A stretch of DNA of 64,000 bases from contig NZ_JAJISP010000001.1 of NCBI RefSeq assembly GCF_022132145.1, positions 744,001-808,000 on the forward strand. Reading direction: 5' to 3'. The position numbers and the translations under genes are program-made. Shown piece after piece: positions 48,556 through 56,808 of the stretch; positions within the stretch are counted from its first letter, which is position 1, and every line of letters starts with the position of its first letter. The stretch comes from Pseudomonas sp. MMS21 TM103 (GTDB lineage: Bacteria > Pseudomonadota > Gammaproteobacteria > Pseudomonadales > Pseudomonadaceae). The notes under the pieces were generated by a model, which ran no database searches, was not told the origin of the DNA, and saw only the letters and a program-made list of their open reading frames with translations.

Positions 48556-49641
48556 ATGACTATCAAAGATGCACTGCACCGCCTGCTGCTGGACAACCTG
48601 ACCACCGCCACCCTGCTGCTCAACGCCGACCTGCGCCTTGAGTACATGAACCCGGCGGCGGAAATGCTCCTGGCCGTCAGCGGCCAGCGCAGCCACGGAC
48701 AATTCATCAGCGAACTGTTCACCGAGTCGGCCGAGGCCCTGAGTTCGCTACGCCAGGCCGTCGAGCAGGCGCATCCGTTCAACAAGCGCGAGGCCGTGCT
48801 CACCGCCGTCACTGGCCAGACCCTCACCGTCGATTACGCGGTCACGCCGATTCTCAACCGCGGTGAAACCCTGCTGCTGCTGGAGGTGCATCCACGCGAC
48901 CGCCTGCTGCGCATCACCAAGGAAGAAGCCCAGCTGTCCAAGCAGGAAACCACCAAGATGCTGGTGCGCGGCCTGGCCCACGAGATCAAGAACCCGCTCG
49001 GCGGCATTCGCGGCGCCGCCCAGTTGCTCGCCCGCGAGCTGCCAAATGAAGACCTCAAGGACTACACCAATGTCATCATCGAAGAAGCCGACCGCCTGAG
49101 AAACCTGGTCGACCGCATGCTCGGCTCGAACAAGCTGCCGATGCTGGCCATGACCAACGTGCACGAAGTGCTGGAACGAGTCGGCAGCCTGATCGAAGCA
49201 GAAAGCCAGGGCAGCATCATTTTGGTGCGTGATTACGACCCGAGCATTCCCGACGTATTGATCGATCGCGAACAGATGATCCAGGCCGTGCTCAATATCG
49301 TGCGCAACGCCATGCAGGCCATCGGTGCGCAGAACGAAATGCGCCTGGGCCGCATCACCCTGCGCACCCGCACCCTGCGTCAATTCACTATCGGGCATAT
49401 CCGCCACCGCCTGGTGGCACGCCTGGAGATCATCGACAACGGTCCCGGCATCCCGGCTGAGCTGCAAGACACCATCTTCTATCCCATGGTCAGCGGACGT
49501 GCCGACGGCACCGGTCTGGGCCTGGCGATAACCCAGAACATCATTAGTCAGCATCAGGGGCTGATCGAGTGCGAGAGCCATCCTGGTCACACCGTGTTCT
49601 CGATCTTCCTGCCGCTTGAACAAGGAGTAACTCCGTCATGA
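48556..49641 (+). CDS. ntrB: Nitrogen-regulation sensor kinase/phosphatase NtrB
   Basis: Controls NtrC phosphorylation in response to PII and glutamine. The 361-residue protein has an N-terminal PAS domain (about 10-120), phosphoacceptor His142 in LAHEIKNPLGGIRGAAQ and a C-terminal ATPase domain (IIDNGPGIP, GRADGTGLGLAI). Start ATG 48556 (MTIKDALHRLLLDNL) is the conserved one. No Shine-Dalgarno-like purine run precedes it, because the MITE-like element ends five bases upstream. It overlaps ntrC by four bases. Confidence 0.96.
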   Translation: MTIKDALHRLLLDNLTTATLLLNADLRLEYMNPAAEMLLAVSGQRSHGQFISELFTESAEALSSLRQAVEQAHPFNKREAVLTAVTGQTLTVDYAVTPILNRGETLLLLEVHPRDRLLRITKEEAQLSKQETTKMLVRGLAHEIKNPLGGIRGAAQLLARELPNEDLKDYTNVIIEEADRLRNLVDRMLGSNKLPMLAMTNVHEVLERVGSLIEAESQGSIILVRDYDPSIPDVLIDREQMIQAVLNIVRNAMQAIGAQNEMRLGRITLRTRTLRQFTIGHIRHRLVARLEIIDNGPGIPAELQDTIFYPMVSGRADGTGLGLAITQNIISQHQGLIECESHPGHTVFSIFLPLEQGVTPS

Positions 49642-51074
49642 GTCGCAGTGAAACCGTATGGATCGTCGACGACGACCGTTCCATCCGCTGGGTGCTGGAA
49701 AAAGCCCTGCAACAGGAAGGCATGACCACCCAGAGCTTCGACAGCGCCGACGGTGTCCTCAGCCACCTCAGCCGGCAACAACCGGATGTGATCGTCTCGG
49801 ACATCCGCATGCCAGGCTCCAGCGGCCTGGAACTGCTGGCGCGGATCCGCGAACTCTACCCACGTCTGCCGGTCATCATCATGACCGCCCATTCCGACCT
49901 GGACAGCGCGGTGGCGTCCTATCAGGGCGGCGCATTCGAGTACCTGCCCAAGCCGTTCGACGTTGATGAAGCGATCTCCCTGGTCAAGCGCGCCTATCAG
50001 CACGCGCAGGAGCAGCAAGGCCTGCAGGTGCCTATTGAGCAGCCGCGCACCCCGGAAATCATCGGCGAAGCACCGGCCATGCAGGAGGTGTTTCGCGCCA
50101 TCGGCCGGCTCTCCCACTCCAATATCACGGTCTTGATCAACGGCGAATCCGGCACCGGCAAGGAGCTGGTCGCCCACGCCCTGCACCGCCACAGCCCCCG
50201 CGCGGCCTCGCCCTTCATCGCGCTGAACATGGCGGCGATTCCGAAAGACCTGATGGAGTCCGAGCTGTTCGGCCACGAGAAAGGTGCCTTCACCGGAGCG
50301 GCCAACCAGCGCCGCGGTCGCTTCGAACAAGCCGACGGCGGCACCCTGTTCCTCGACGAAATCGGCGACATGCCGGCCGACACCCAGACCCGCCTGCTGC
50401 GCGTGCTGGCCGATGGCGAATTCTACCGAGTTGGCGGCCACACGCCGGTCAAAGTGGATGTACGGATCATCGCCGCCACCCACCAGAACCTGGAAACCCT
50501 GGTGCAGGAAGGCAAGTTCCGCGAAGACCTGTTTCACCGCCTCAACGTGATCCGCATCCACATCCCGCGACTGTCCGACCGACGTGAAGATATCCCGACC
50601 CTGGCCCGCCACTTCCTCGCCCGCGCCGCACTGGAACTGGCCGTCGAACCCAAGCTATTGAAAAGCGAGACCGAAGACTATCTGCAGCATCTACCCTGGC
50701 CGGGTAACGTGCGCCAACTGGAAAACACCTGCCGCTGGATCACCGTGATGGCCTCCGGGCGCGAGGTGCATGTCGGCGACCTGCCCCCGGAACTGCTCAG
50801 CCAGCCGCAGGACAGTGCACCGGCGAGCAACTGGGAACAGGCGCTGCGGCAATGGGCCGACCAAGCCCTGGCCCGCGGTCAGTCGGACCTGCTCGACAGT
50901 GCAGTACCGGCCTTCGAGCGGATCATGATCGAAACGGCGCTCAAGCACACCGCCGGCCGCCGTCGTGACGCCGCCTTGCTGCTGGGCTGGGGCCGCAATA
51001 CCCTGACCCGCAAGATCAAGGAACTGGGCATGAAGGTCGATGGTGCCGAAGACGACGACAGCGACGACGCCTGA
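49638..51074 (+). CDS. ntrC: Nitrogen-regulation response regulator NtrC
   Basis: Sigma-54 activator for nitrogen-starvation genes. The 478-residue protein has a receiver with Asp55 in IVSDIRMPGSSG, an AAA+ domain with Walker A GESGTGKE and the sigma-54 contact loop GAFTGA, Walker B (GGTLFLDEIGDMP), and a C-terminal Fis-type helix-turn-helix (GRRRDAALLLGWGRNTLTRKI). It is preceded by AAGGAG, so unlike ntrB it has a good ribosome site. It is closed by the terminator at 51090. Confidence 0.97.
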   Translation: MSRSETVWIVDDDRSIRWVLEKALQQEGMTTQSFDSADGVLSHLSRQQPDVIVSDIRMPGSSGLELLARIRELYPRLPVIIMTAHSDLDSAVASYQGGAFEYLPKPFDVDEAISLVKRAYQHAQEQQGLQVPIEQPRTPEIIGEAPAMQEVFRAIGRLSHSNITVLINGESGTGKELVAHALHRHSPRAASPFIALNMAAIPKDLMESELFGHEKGAFTGAANQRRGRFEQADGGTLFLDEIGDMPADTQTRLLRVLADGEFYRVGGHTPVKVDVRIIAATHQNLETLVQEGKFREDLFHRLNVIRIHIPRLSDRREDIPTLARHFLARAALELAVEPKLLKSETEDYLQHLPWPGNVRQLENTCRWITVMASGREVHVGDLPPELLSQPQDSAPASNWEQALRQWADQALARGQSDLLDSAVPAFERIMIETALKHTAGRRRDAALLLGWGRNTLTRKIKELGMKVDGAEDDDSDDA

Positions 51075-51089
51075 CCGCGATCCGAGGAC

Positions 51090-51118
51090 AAAAAAACGGG
51101 CCGCTGGCCCGTTTTTTT
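51090..51118. terminator. Terminator after ntrC (works on both strands)
   Basis: AAAAAAACGGGCC-GCT-GGCCCGTTTTTTT is a strong stem with A/T runs on both sides. It ends ntrBC and would also end any leftward transcript from the following intergenic region. Confidence 0.93.
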
Positions 51119-51119
51119 T

Positions 51120-51431
51120 GTGCCCGGCAAATGCAGAGCCTGGCCCGAAAGAAACGCCCCTCCCCTGCTATGGCACGGGAGGCAAGGACGGCCCCCACCG
51201 GTGCGAGTTTGGCGCTTACCGATGGCGGCCCTTGACCCAGGCACAGGTGGCGCCATGCACCGGCCCTCGGCCGGCGCCAGGGCCAATGGGCATGCGGCGC
51301 TCCGAATCGGCGCCTGGGCGCACCTGAATGCACAGGCAAGGAACATTTTCGCCCACATAGCCACCGCCCCGAGCCCCTGCGACTGCCCTGCAACCCAGCA
51401 ACAACAGGGATTTGCGTCGCCGTAATAAAAC
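51120..51431. other. Intergenic region after ntrC, no protein gene supported
   Basis: This stretch of 312 bp has GC-rich inverted stretches (GGCGCC repeated, CCTTGCCT twice on the minus strand). Open frames such as 51120-51425 have Arg/Pro/Ala-rich translations without family similarity. A perfect NtrC half-site GCACC occurs at 51320-51324, about 130 bp before the predicted start of the promoter at 51432. It may be an enhancer region or part of a longer non-coding RNA. Confidence 0.4.
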
Positions 51432-51447
51432 TGGCACACCCCCTGCA
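51432..51447 (+). promoter_or_regulatory. Sigma-54 promoter downstream of ntrC
   Basis: TGGCAC-ACCCC-CTGCA has a perfect -24 TGGCAC, and GG and GC ten bases apart. It points rightward with an expected start near 51459, away from ntrC and toward the 3' end of the leftward gene at 51509, so it does not serve a protein gene in the usual way. Confidence 0.65.
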
Positions 51448-51458
51448 TATGCTTGAGT

Positions 51459-51513
51459 AACTCCAGTTTTGGGGGCCTTGGTACAGGCAGGCCGGGGATT
51501 CCCCTCTTTTATT
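51459..51513 (+). ncRNA. Candidate small RNA under sigma-54 control (position of P. aeruginosa NrsZ)
   Basis: Downstream of the promoter at 51432 a hairpin GGCCT...AGGCC (51474-51493) is followed by GGGG-ATT-CCCC and TCTTTTATT (51494-51513), an intrinsic-terminator shape. The result would be an RNA of about 55 bases. In P. aeruginosa a nitrogen- and RpoN-dependent RNA, NrsZ, is encoded between ntrC and the next gene; that location is recalled, and sequence homology was not tested. NrsZ is longer, so this could be a reduced relative or a different RNA. Confidence 0.4.
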
Positions 51514-51949
51514 CGTACGCCAGGCTGACCGTCAGCCGCCAGCGCCCGTCCAGCTCCTCAGCGCGCCACTCGCCGCGCAACGGACGGGCTGCCACTACCC
51601 GCAACAGCAACTCCCGGCCCTCGCGCCGCACCCGCCAATTGACAACCTTGCCCTGCAGGCGCAGCTGCCCCTGGCGCTCGCGGCCCAGGCTTTCGACGCG
51701 CAGAAAAAACACACCGTCCATGTGACCGGTACGCACCTTCGGCTCGACGTTGAACCACAGCTGCAGCCCCTCATCCACTACCTCGACACTCGCCAGCCGC
51801 AGCGGGTCGGGGTGAAACATGCGGCCGATCATCAGCCCGATCAGAAAACCGAACAATGCCAGGGAGCCGATCACCCGCGCCCAGGGACGCGGCCGCGGGT
51901 CCGGATCAGGAGTAGAATACCGGCCGTCTTCAGGCTTGGAGCCGCGCAT
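51509..51949 (-). CDS. Conserved hypothetical single-helix membrane protein
   Basis: A protein of 146 residues: a Pro/Asp-rich cytoplasmic N-terminus, one membrane helix (about residues 26-44; RVIGSLALFGFLIGLMIGRM) and a periplasmic beta-rich domain with alternating charged strands (LQLWFNVEPKVRTGHMDGVFF in part, RREGRELLLRVVAARP). No family name is known to me. P. aeruginosa has a hypothetical gene in the same place. The only suitable ATG overlaps the trmL ATG on the opposite strand. Confidence 0.75.
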   Translation of the reverse strand: MRGSKPEDGRYSTPDPDPRPRPWARVIGSLALFGFLIGLMIGRMFHPDPLRLASVEVVDEGLQLWFNVEPKVRTGHMDGVFFLRVESLGRERQGQLRLQGKVVNWRVRREGRELLLRVVAARPLRGEWRAEELDGRWRLTVSLAYE

Positions 51950-52409
51950 GTTTCACGTGATCCTCTTTCAACCGGAAATTCCACCGAATACCGGCAACAT
52001 TATCAGGCTCTGCGCCAACAGCGGCTGCCACTTGCACCTGATCGAGCCCTTGGGCTTCGAACTGGATGACAAGCGCCTGCGCCGCGCCGGCCTCGACTAT
52101 CACGAGTACGCCACCCTGCAGCGTCATGCCGATCTCCCCAGTTGCCTGGAGAGCCTCGGCCAGCCGCGCGTCTTCGCCTTCACCACCAAAGGCTCTCAGC
52201 TCTATCATCAGGTGCACTACGAGCCCGGCGACGCCTTTCTGTTCGGCCCGGAAAGCCGCGGCCTGCCGCAGGACATACGCGATGCCCTGCCCGCCGCACA
52301 ATGCCTGCGCCTGCCGATGCGCGAAGGCTGTCGCAGCCTGAATCTGTCCAATACCGTGGCGGTGGCAGTCTATGAGGCCTGGCGCCAACAGGACTTCGCC
52401 ACGCCTTGA
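51948..52409 (+). CDS. trmL: tRNA (cytidine(34)-2'-O)-methyltransferase TrmL
   Basis: SPOUT methyltransferase that 2'-O-methylates the wobble base of tRNA-Leu. The 153-residue protein has the motifs QPEIPPNTGNIIRLCANSG, LFGPESRGLP and LSNTVAVAVYEAWRQ. The start ATG 51948 shares two bases with the divergent start on the other strand. Confidence 0.95.
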   Translation: MFHVILFQPEIPPNTGNIIRLCANSGCHLHLIEPLGFELDDKRLRRAGLDYHEYATLQRHADLPSCLESLGQPRVFAFTTKGSQLYHQVHYEPGDAFLFGPESRGLPQDIRDALPAAQCLRLPMREGCRSLNLSNTVAVAVYEAWRQQDFATP

Positions 52410-52462
52410 CAGGCCACCGGCAGGGCGGCTCAGCCCGCCTGGTGCCGCCACACTCGCGGCAC

Positions 52463-52490
52463 AAAAAAGCGCCCCTAAGGGCGCTTTTTA
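52463..52490. terminator. Bidirectional terminator between trmL and secB
   Basis: AGCGCCC-CTAA-GGGCGCT (52468-52485) with an A-run before and T-run after. It serves both converging genes. Confidence 0.92.
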
Positions 52491-52504
52491 TCTGCGGCAA
52501 CGGC

Positions 52505-52996
52505 TCAATGGGCCGGAGCAGCCTCACCAGCCTGCTGCTGGATGCGCTGCAGCTCTTGAGCATAGAGCGCGTCGAAGTTCACCGGCGCCAGCATCAGTGC
52601 CGGGAAGGAGCCGCGCACCACCAGACTGTCGAGGGTTTCGCGCGCATACGGGAACAGAATGTTCGGGCAGAACGCGCCCAGGGTGTGACTCATGGAGGCG
52701 GCGTCCAACCCCTTGACCAGGAAGATCCCGGCTTGCTGGACTTCGGCGATGAAGGCAGTTTCTTCACCATTTTTCACGGTGACCGAGAGGGTCAGCACCA
52801 CTTCGTGGAAGTCGCCTTCGAGCGGCTTCTGCCGGGTATTCAAGTCCAGGGCAACGCTCGGGCTCCATTCCTGACGAAAGATCTCCGGGCTTTTCGGCGC
52901 CTCGAAGGACAGGTCGCGGACATAGATGCGTTGCAGGGAAAACTGCGGATTCTGTTCGCCTTGGGCGCCCGCGCCGTTGCTAGCTTGTTCAGTCAT
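52505..52996 (-). CDS. secB: Protein-export chaperone SecB
   Basis: Holds precursors unfolded and delivers them to SecA. The 163-residue protein has the conserved [20 protein letters not shown] start, the AGIFLVKG strand and the [18 protein letters not shown]-terminal motif. It is downstream of grxC and the rhodanese gene on the same strand, in the usual rhodanese-grxC-secB order. Confidence 0.96.
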   Translation of the reverse strand: MTEQASNGAGAQGEQNPQFSLQRIYVRDLSFEAPKSPEIFRQEWSPSVALDLNTRQKPLEGDFHEVVLTLSVTVKNGEETAFIAEVQQAGIFLVKGLDAASMSHTLGAFCPNILFPYARETLDSLVVRGSFPALMLAPVNFDALYAQELQRIQQQAGEAAPAH

Positions 52997-53040
52997 GGCA
53001 ATGCCTTCTTGTCGTGGGTACTGGGTAGATGAGGGGGGTA

Positions 53041-53295
53041 CTAAGCCTCGAGCAGCGCATCCAGCTTGCCAGCGCGCTCCAGGTCATACAGATCGTCGCA
53101 GCCACCAACATGGCTGCTGCCGATCCAGATCTGCGGCACCGAGGTCTTCCGCGCCTTACGCGTCATCTCCGCGCGCACCTCAGGCTTGCCGTCGACCTTG
53201 ATTTCATCGAAGTCCACGCCCTTGCGGGCCAGCAACTGCTTGGCACGCATGCAGTAGGGGCACCAATCGCTGGAATAAATGACGACGGCAGACAT
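53041..53295 (-). CDS. grxC: Glutaredoxin 3
   Basis: Dithiol glutaredoxin reducing disulphides with glutathione. The 84-residue protein has redox centre CPYC in [12 protein letters not shown] and the TVPQ-equivalent loop TSVPQIWIG with GGCDDL. It starts two bases after the rhodanese gene. Confidence 0.95.
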   Translation of the reverse strand: MSAVVIYSSDWCPYCMRAKQLLARKGVDFDEIKVDGKPEVRAEMTRKARKTSVPQIWIGSSHVGGCDDLYDLERAGKLDALLEA

Positions 53296-53296
53296 A

Positions 53297-53710
53297 TCAC
53301 TTCACCAATGGCAGGTTGTCGCCACGCCAGCTGGCAATCCCGCCAGACAGCTTGGCCGCGTTGAAACCGGCTTTTTTCAAGTCACGACTGACCGAACCGG
53401 CATGCTGGCCCATGGCATCCACCACAATCAGGGTCTTGTCTTTGTGCTTTTCCAGTTCCGCGATGCGGCTGGTGATCTTTTCATAGGGAATATGCAAGGC
53501 GCCGACGATATGGCCGGCAGAGAAATCCTTTTGCCCACGCACGTCCAGGACCAAGCCCTGCTCGCTGTTGATCAAGGCGGTCAGCTCGCGACTGCTCAGG
53601 CTTTGCCCACCTTTACGCAGTTCCGTGAAGATCAGCAGCGCCAGCAGGACAACAAACAATCCGCTCAATTCATAGTGCGTAGAGGCAAATTCAATCAGTT
53701 TGGCAAGCAT
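53297..53710 (-). CDS. Membrane-anchored rhodanese-like protein without catalytic Cys
   Basis: A protein of 137 residues with an N-terminal membrane helix (about 12-30; LSGLFVVLLALLIFTEL) and a rhodanese domain (LVLDVRGQKDFSAGHIVGALHIP; KLSGGIASWRGDNLPLV). The active-site loop, normally CxxGxR, reads DAMGQHA, so the persulphide Cys is replaced by Asp and sulphur transfer is unlikely. It is probably a structural or binding variant. It lies upstream of grxC and secB. Confidence 0.88.
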   Translation of the reverse strand: MLAKLIEFASTHYELSGLFVVLLALLIFTELRKGGQSLSSRELTALINSEQGLVLDVRGQKDFSAGHIVGALHIPYEKITSRIAELEKHKDKTLIVVDAMGQHAGSVSRDLKKAGFNAAKLSGGIASWRGDNLPLVK

Positions 53711-53850
53711 GAGGTGGTTCCGGGACGGTAAAATCCCGGCAGTATACACAGCCCCACAGGTCGGCCACACCCCGCCCGGCGGTGACGGGTCTGATACCAG
53801 GCCTTAAAATGCCCAGCCTTTTTGTCCCTCATGCACAGCGAGCCAGATTA

Positions 53851-55386
53851 ATGAGTGCCACGCCCAAACCCTTGGTCCTGATCATTCTCGATGGCTTCGG
53901 TCACAGTGACAGCACCGAATACAATGCCATCCATGCCGCCAACACGCCGGTTTACGACCACCTGTGCGCCACCCAGCCGCACAGCCTGATCTCGGGCTCA
54001 GGCATGGACGTCGGCCTGCCGGACGGCCAGATGGGCAATTCCGAGGTCGGCCATATGAACCTCGGCGCCGGCCGTGTCGTGTACCAGGACTTCACCCGGG
54101 TGACCAAAGCCATTCGCGATGGCGAATTCTTCGAGAATCCGGCGATCACCCTCGCGGTGGACCAGGCCGTGAGTGCCGGCAAGGCCGTGCACATCCTCGG
54201 CCTGCTATCCGACGGCGGCGTGCACAGCCACCAGGATCACCTGGTGGCCATGGCCGAACTGGCCGCCCAGCGTGGCGCCGAGAAAATTTACCTGCACGCC
54301 TTCCTCGATGGCCGCGATACGCCGCCGCGAAGCGCCCAGGCCTCCATCGAACTGCTCGACACGACCTTCGCCAAGCTCGGCAAGGGCCGCATCGCCAGCC
54401 TGGTTGGCCGCTACTTCGCCATGGACCGCGACAACCGCTGGGACCGCGTCGAGCAGGCCTACAACCTGATCGTCAACGGCCAGGGCCAGTTCAACGCCGC
54501 CAGCGCGCTGGAAGGCTTGCAGGCCGCCTACGCCCGTGACGAAAACGACGAGTTCGTCAAGGCCACCACCCTCGGCGAGCCGGTCAAAGTGGAGGATGGC
54601 GACGCCGTGGTGTTCATGAACTTCCGCGCCGACCGCGCCCGCGAACTGACTCGCGCCTTCGTCGAGCCCGACTTCCAGGACTTCCCGCGCGCCCGACTGC
54701 CGAAACTGTCCAGCTTCGTCATGCTGACCCAGTACGCGGCGAACATTCCGGCACCCAGCGCTTTCGCTCCCGCCAGCCTGACCAATGTGCTTGGCGAATA
54801 CCTGGCGAAGAACGGCAAGACCCAGTTGCGTATCGCCGAGACCGAAAAATACGCCCACGTCACCTTCTTCTTCTCCGGCGGCCGCGAAGAGCCGTTCGAC
54901 GGCGAGGAGCGCATCCTGATCCCGTCGCCGAATGTCGCCACCTATGACCTGCAGCCCGAGATGAATGCGCCGCAAGTCACCGACCGGATCGTCGAGGCGA
55001 TCAAGCAACAGCGTTATGACGTGATCATCGTCAACTACGCCAACGGCGACATGGTTGGCCATACCGGCGTGTTCGCCGCCGCGGTCAAGGCCGTGGAATG
55101 CCTGGACAGCTGCGTCGGACGTATCGTCGAGGCGCTGGACAAGGTCGGCGGCGAAGCCCTGATCACCGCTGACCATGGCAACGTCGAGCAAATGGAGGAT
55201 GTCTGCACGGGCCAGGCGCACACCGCCCACACCTGCGAGCCGGTGCCCTTCATCTACGTCGGCAAGCGCCAGCTGAGGATGCGCGAAGGCGGGGTCCTGG
55301 CCGACGTGGCCCCGACCATGCTGACCCTGATGGGCCTGCCGATCCCGGCGGAAATGACCGGCACCAGCATTATCGAACTGAGCTAA
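53851..55386 (+). CDS. gpmI: 2,3-bisphosphoglycerate-independent phosphoglycerate mutase
   Basis: Interconverts 3- and 2-phosphoglycerate with two Mn ions. The 511-residue protein has phospho-Ser64 in [17 protein letters not shown], an alkaline-phosphatase-like metal core ([22 protein letters not shown]) and the middle insertion domain ([12 protein letters not shown]). Start ATG 53851 was chosen by family N-terminus. The EnvC-like and CtpA genes follow. Confidence 0.97.
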   Translation: MSATPKPLVLIILDGFGHSDSTEYNAIHAANTPVYDHLCATQPHSLISGSGMDVGLPDGQMGNSEVGHMNLGAGRVVYQDFTRVTKAIRDGEFFENPAITLAVDQAVSAGKAVHILGLLSDGGVHSHQDHLVAMAELAAQRGAEKIYLHAFLDGRDTPPRSAQASIELLDTTFAKLGKGRIASLVGRYFAMDRDNRWDRVEQAYNLIVNGQGQFNAASALEGLQAAYARDENDEFVKATTLGEPVKVEDGDAVVFMNFRADRARELTRAFVEPDFQDFPRARLPKLSSFVMLTQYAANIPAPSAFAPASLTNVLGEYLAKNGKTQLRIAETEKYAHVTFFFSGGREEPFDGEERILIPSPNVATYDLQPEMNAPQVTDRIVEAIKQQRYDVIIVNYANGDMVGHTGVFAAAVKAVECLDSCVGRIVEALDKVGGEALITADHGNVEQMEDVCTGQAHTAHTCEPVPFIYVGKRQLRMREGGVLADVAPTMLTLMGLPIPAEMTGTSIIELS

Positions 55387-55523
55387 CGACGGCAAGCGGC
55401 AGGCGCGGCAATAACGGCTACCACCCGGCTGGCATGCCGCGCCCCTGCGATTTACCACTTGCAGCTTGCCGCGGCATTTTTAGGCATACTAGGCCAGTCT
55501 CCCGCCCAGGTATCGCCAGTACC

Positions 55524-56774
55524 ATGTTTCGCCTCATTGCCTTGATATTCCTCGCCTGCCTGCTGACTCCGGCCTTTGCCGACGAGAAGGCTGACGCCCA
55601 GAAACAGCTGGAAGCAGCCCGCAGTGACGTGGCCGAGCTGAAAAAGCTGCTGGAGAAGCTGCAGCAGGACAAATCCGGCGTGCAGAAAGACCTGCGCAAG
55701 ACCGAAACCGAAATGGGCGAGCTGGAAAAGCAGGTCAAGGACCTGCAAAAAAGCCTGGATGACGGCGAGGTGGAGATCCAGCGTCTCAATCAGGAGAAAA
55801 AAAAACTCCATGACGCGCGCCTCGAGCAACACCGGCTGATCGGTATTCAGGCCCGCGCCGCCTACCAGAGCGGCCGCCAGGAATACCTGAAGCTGCTGCT
55901 GAATCAGCAGAATCCGGAAAAGTTCTCGCGCACCCTGACCTATTACGACTACCTCAACGAAGCGCGCATGGAGCAGTTGGCCACGTTCAACGAAACCCTG
56001 CGGCAGCTGGCCAATGTCGAGCAGGACATCGCCACTCAGCAGAATCAGTTGCTGGAACACAAAGAGACTCTGGACGCGCGCGGCGAGCAACTCGCCCAGG
56101 CGCGCAAGGAACGCCAACTGGCCCTGGCCAAACTGAACCAGGAATATTCCGCCCGCGACCACAAACTCAAGGCCCGCCAGCAAGAGCAGGCGCAACTGGC
56201 CCGGGTACTGAAAACCATCGAAGCGACCCTGGCCCGTCAGGCACGCGAAGCCGAACAGGCGCGGCAACAGGCCTTGGTCGCCGCGCGCGAGCAACAGCGC
56301 AGCAGCACTGCAGCCGCCAGCAGCCCCAGCAACGGCCCGCGGGTCAGCTCCGGCACTACTTATGGCGGCCCTTTTGCCAAGGCCCGCGGCAAGTTGCCCT
56401 GGCCGGTCAATGGCCGCTTGGTCGCCCGTTACGGCACCCCCCGCGGTACTGACGCCCGGACCAAGTGGGACGGCGTCCTGATCGGCGCCAGCGCCGGCAG
56501 CCAGGTTCACGCCGTACATGGCGGCCGCGTGGTGTTCGCCGACTGGTTGCGCGGTGCCGGGCTATTGGTCATTCTCGACCATGGCAATGGCTACCTGAGC
56601 CTGTACGGACACAACCAGAGCCTGCTCAAAGACGCCGGCGACATCGTCAACGCCGGCGAGCCCATCGCCACAGTCGGCACCAGCGGCGGACAAGACACTC
56701 CCGCGCTGTATTTCGCGATTCGCCAGCAGGGTCGCCCCAGCGACCCTGCACAATGGTGCCGCACGCAAGGATAA
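55524..56774 (+). CDS. EnvC-like murein hydrolase activator (LytM/M23 domain)
   Basis: A periplasmic protein of 416 residues: signal peptide (cut after AFA), long coiled coil (about 20-270) and C-terminal LytM domain (about 300-416). The second metal-binding motif, normally HxH, reads LYFAIRQ, so the domain is catalytically degenerate as in E. coli EnvC, which activates amidases at the septum. It is downstream of gpmI and upstream of ctpA, the standard Pseudomonas order. Confidence 0.92.
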   Translation: MFRLIALIFLACLLTPAFADEKADAQKQLEAARSDVAELKKLLEKLQQDKSGVQKDLRKTETEMGELEKQVKDLQKSLDDGEVEIQRLNQEKKKLHDARLEQHRLIGIQARAAYQSGRQEYLKLLLNQQNPEKFSRTLTYYDYLNEARMEQLATFNETLRQLANVEQDIATQQNQLLEHKETLDARGEQLAQARKERQLALAKLNQEYSARDHKLKARQQEQAQLARVLKTIEATLARQAREAEQARQQALVAAREQQRSSTAAASSPSNGPRVSSGTTYGGPFAKARGKLPWPVNGRLVARYGTPRGTDARTKWDGVLIGASAGSQVHAVHGGRVVFADWLRGAGLLVILDHGNGYLSLYGHNQSLLKDAGDIVNAGEPIATVGTSGGQDTPALYFAIRQQGRPSDPAQWCRTQG

Positions 56775-56808
56775 GCGTTGCGCTCACCTCTCTAGGAGTT
56801 AGTTCGAC

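Noticed and set aside
51317..51334. Possible sigma-54 promoter TGGGCGCACCTGAATGCA
   Set aside because: GG and GC are 11 rather than 10 bases apart, which normally abolishes sigma-54 recognition.
51120..51425. Plus-strand open frame of about 100 residues after ntrC
   Set aside because: Begins in the terminator tail, has no ribosome site and no similarity.
50879..51448. Open frame of 189 residues on the minus strand across ntrC end
   Set aside because: Overlaps the ntrC C-terminus and its terminator; composition unlike a real protein.
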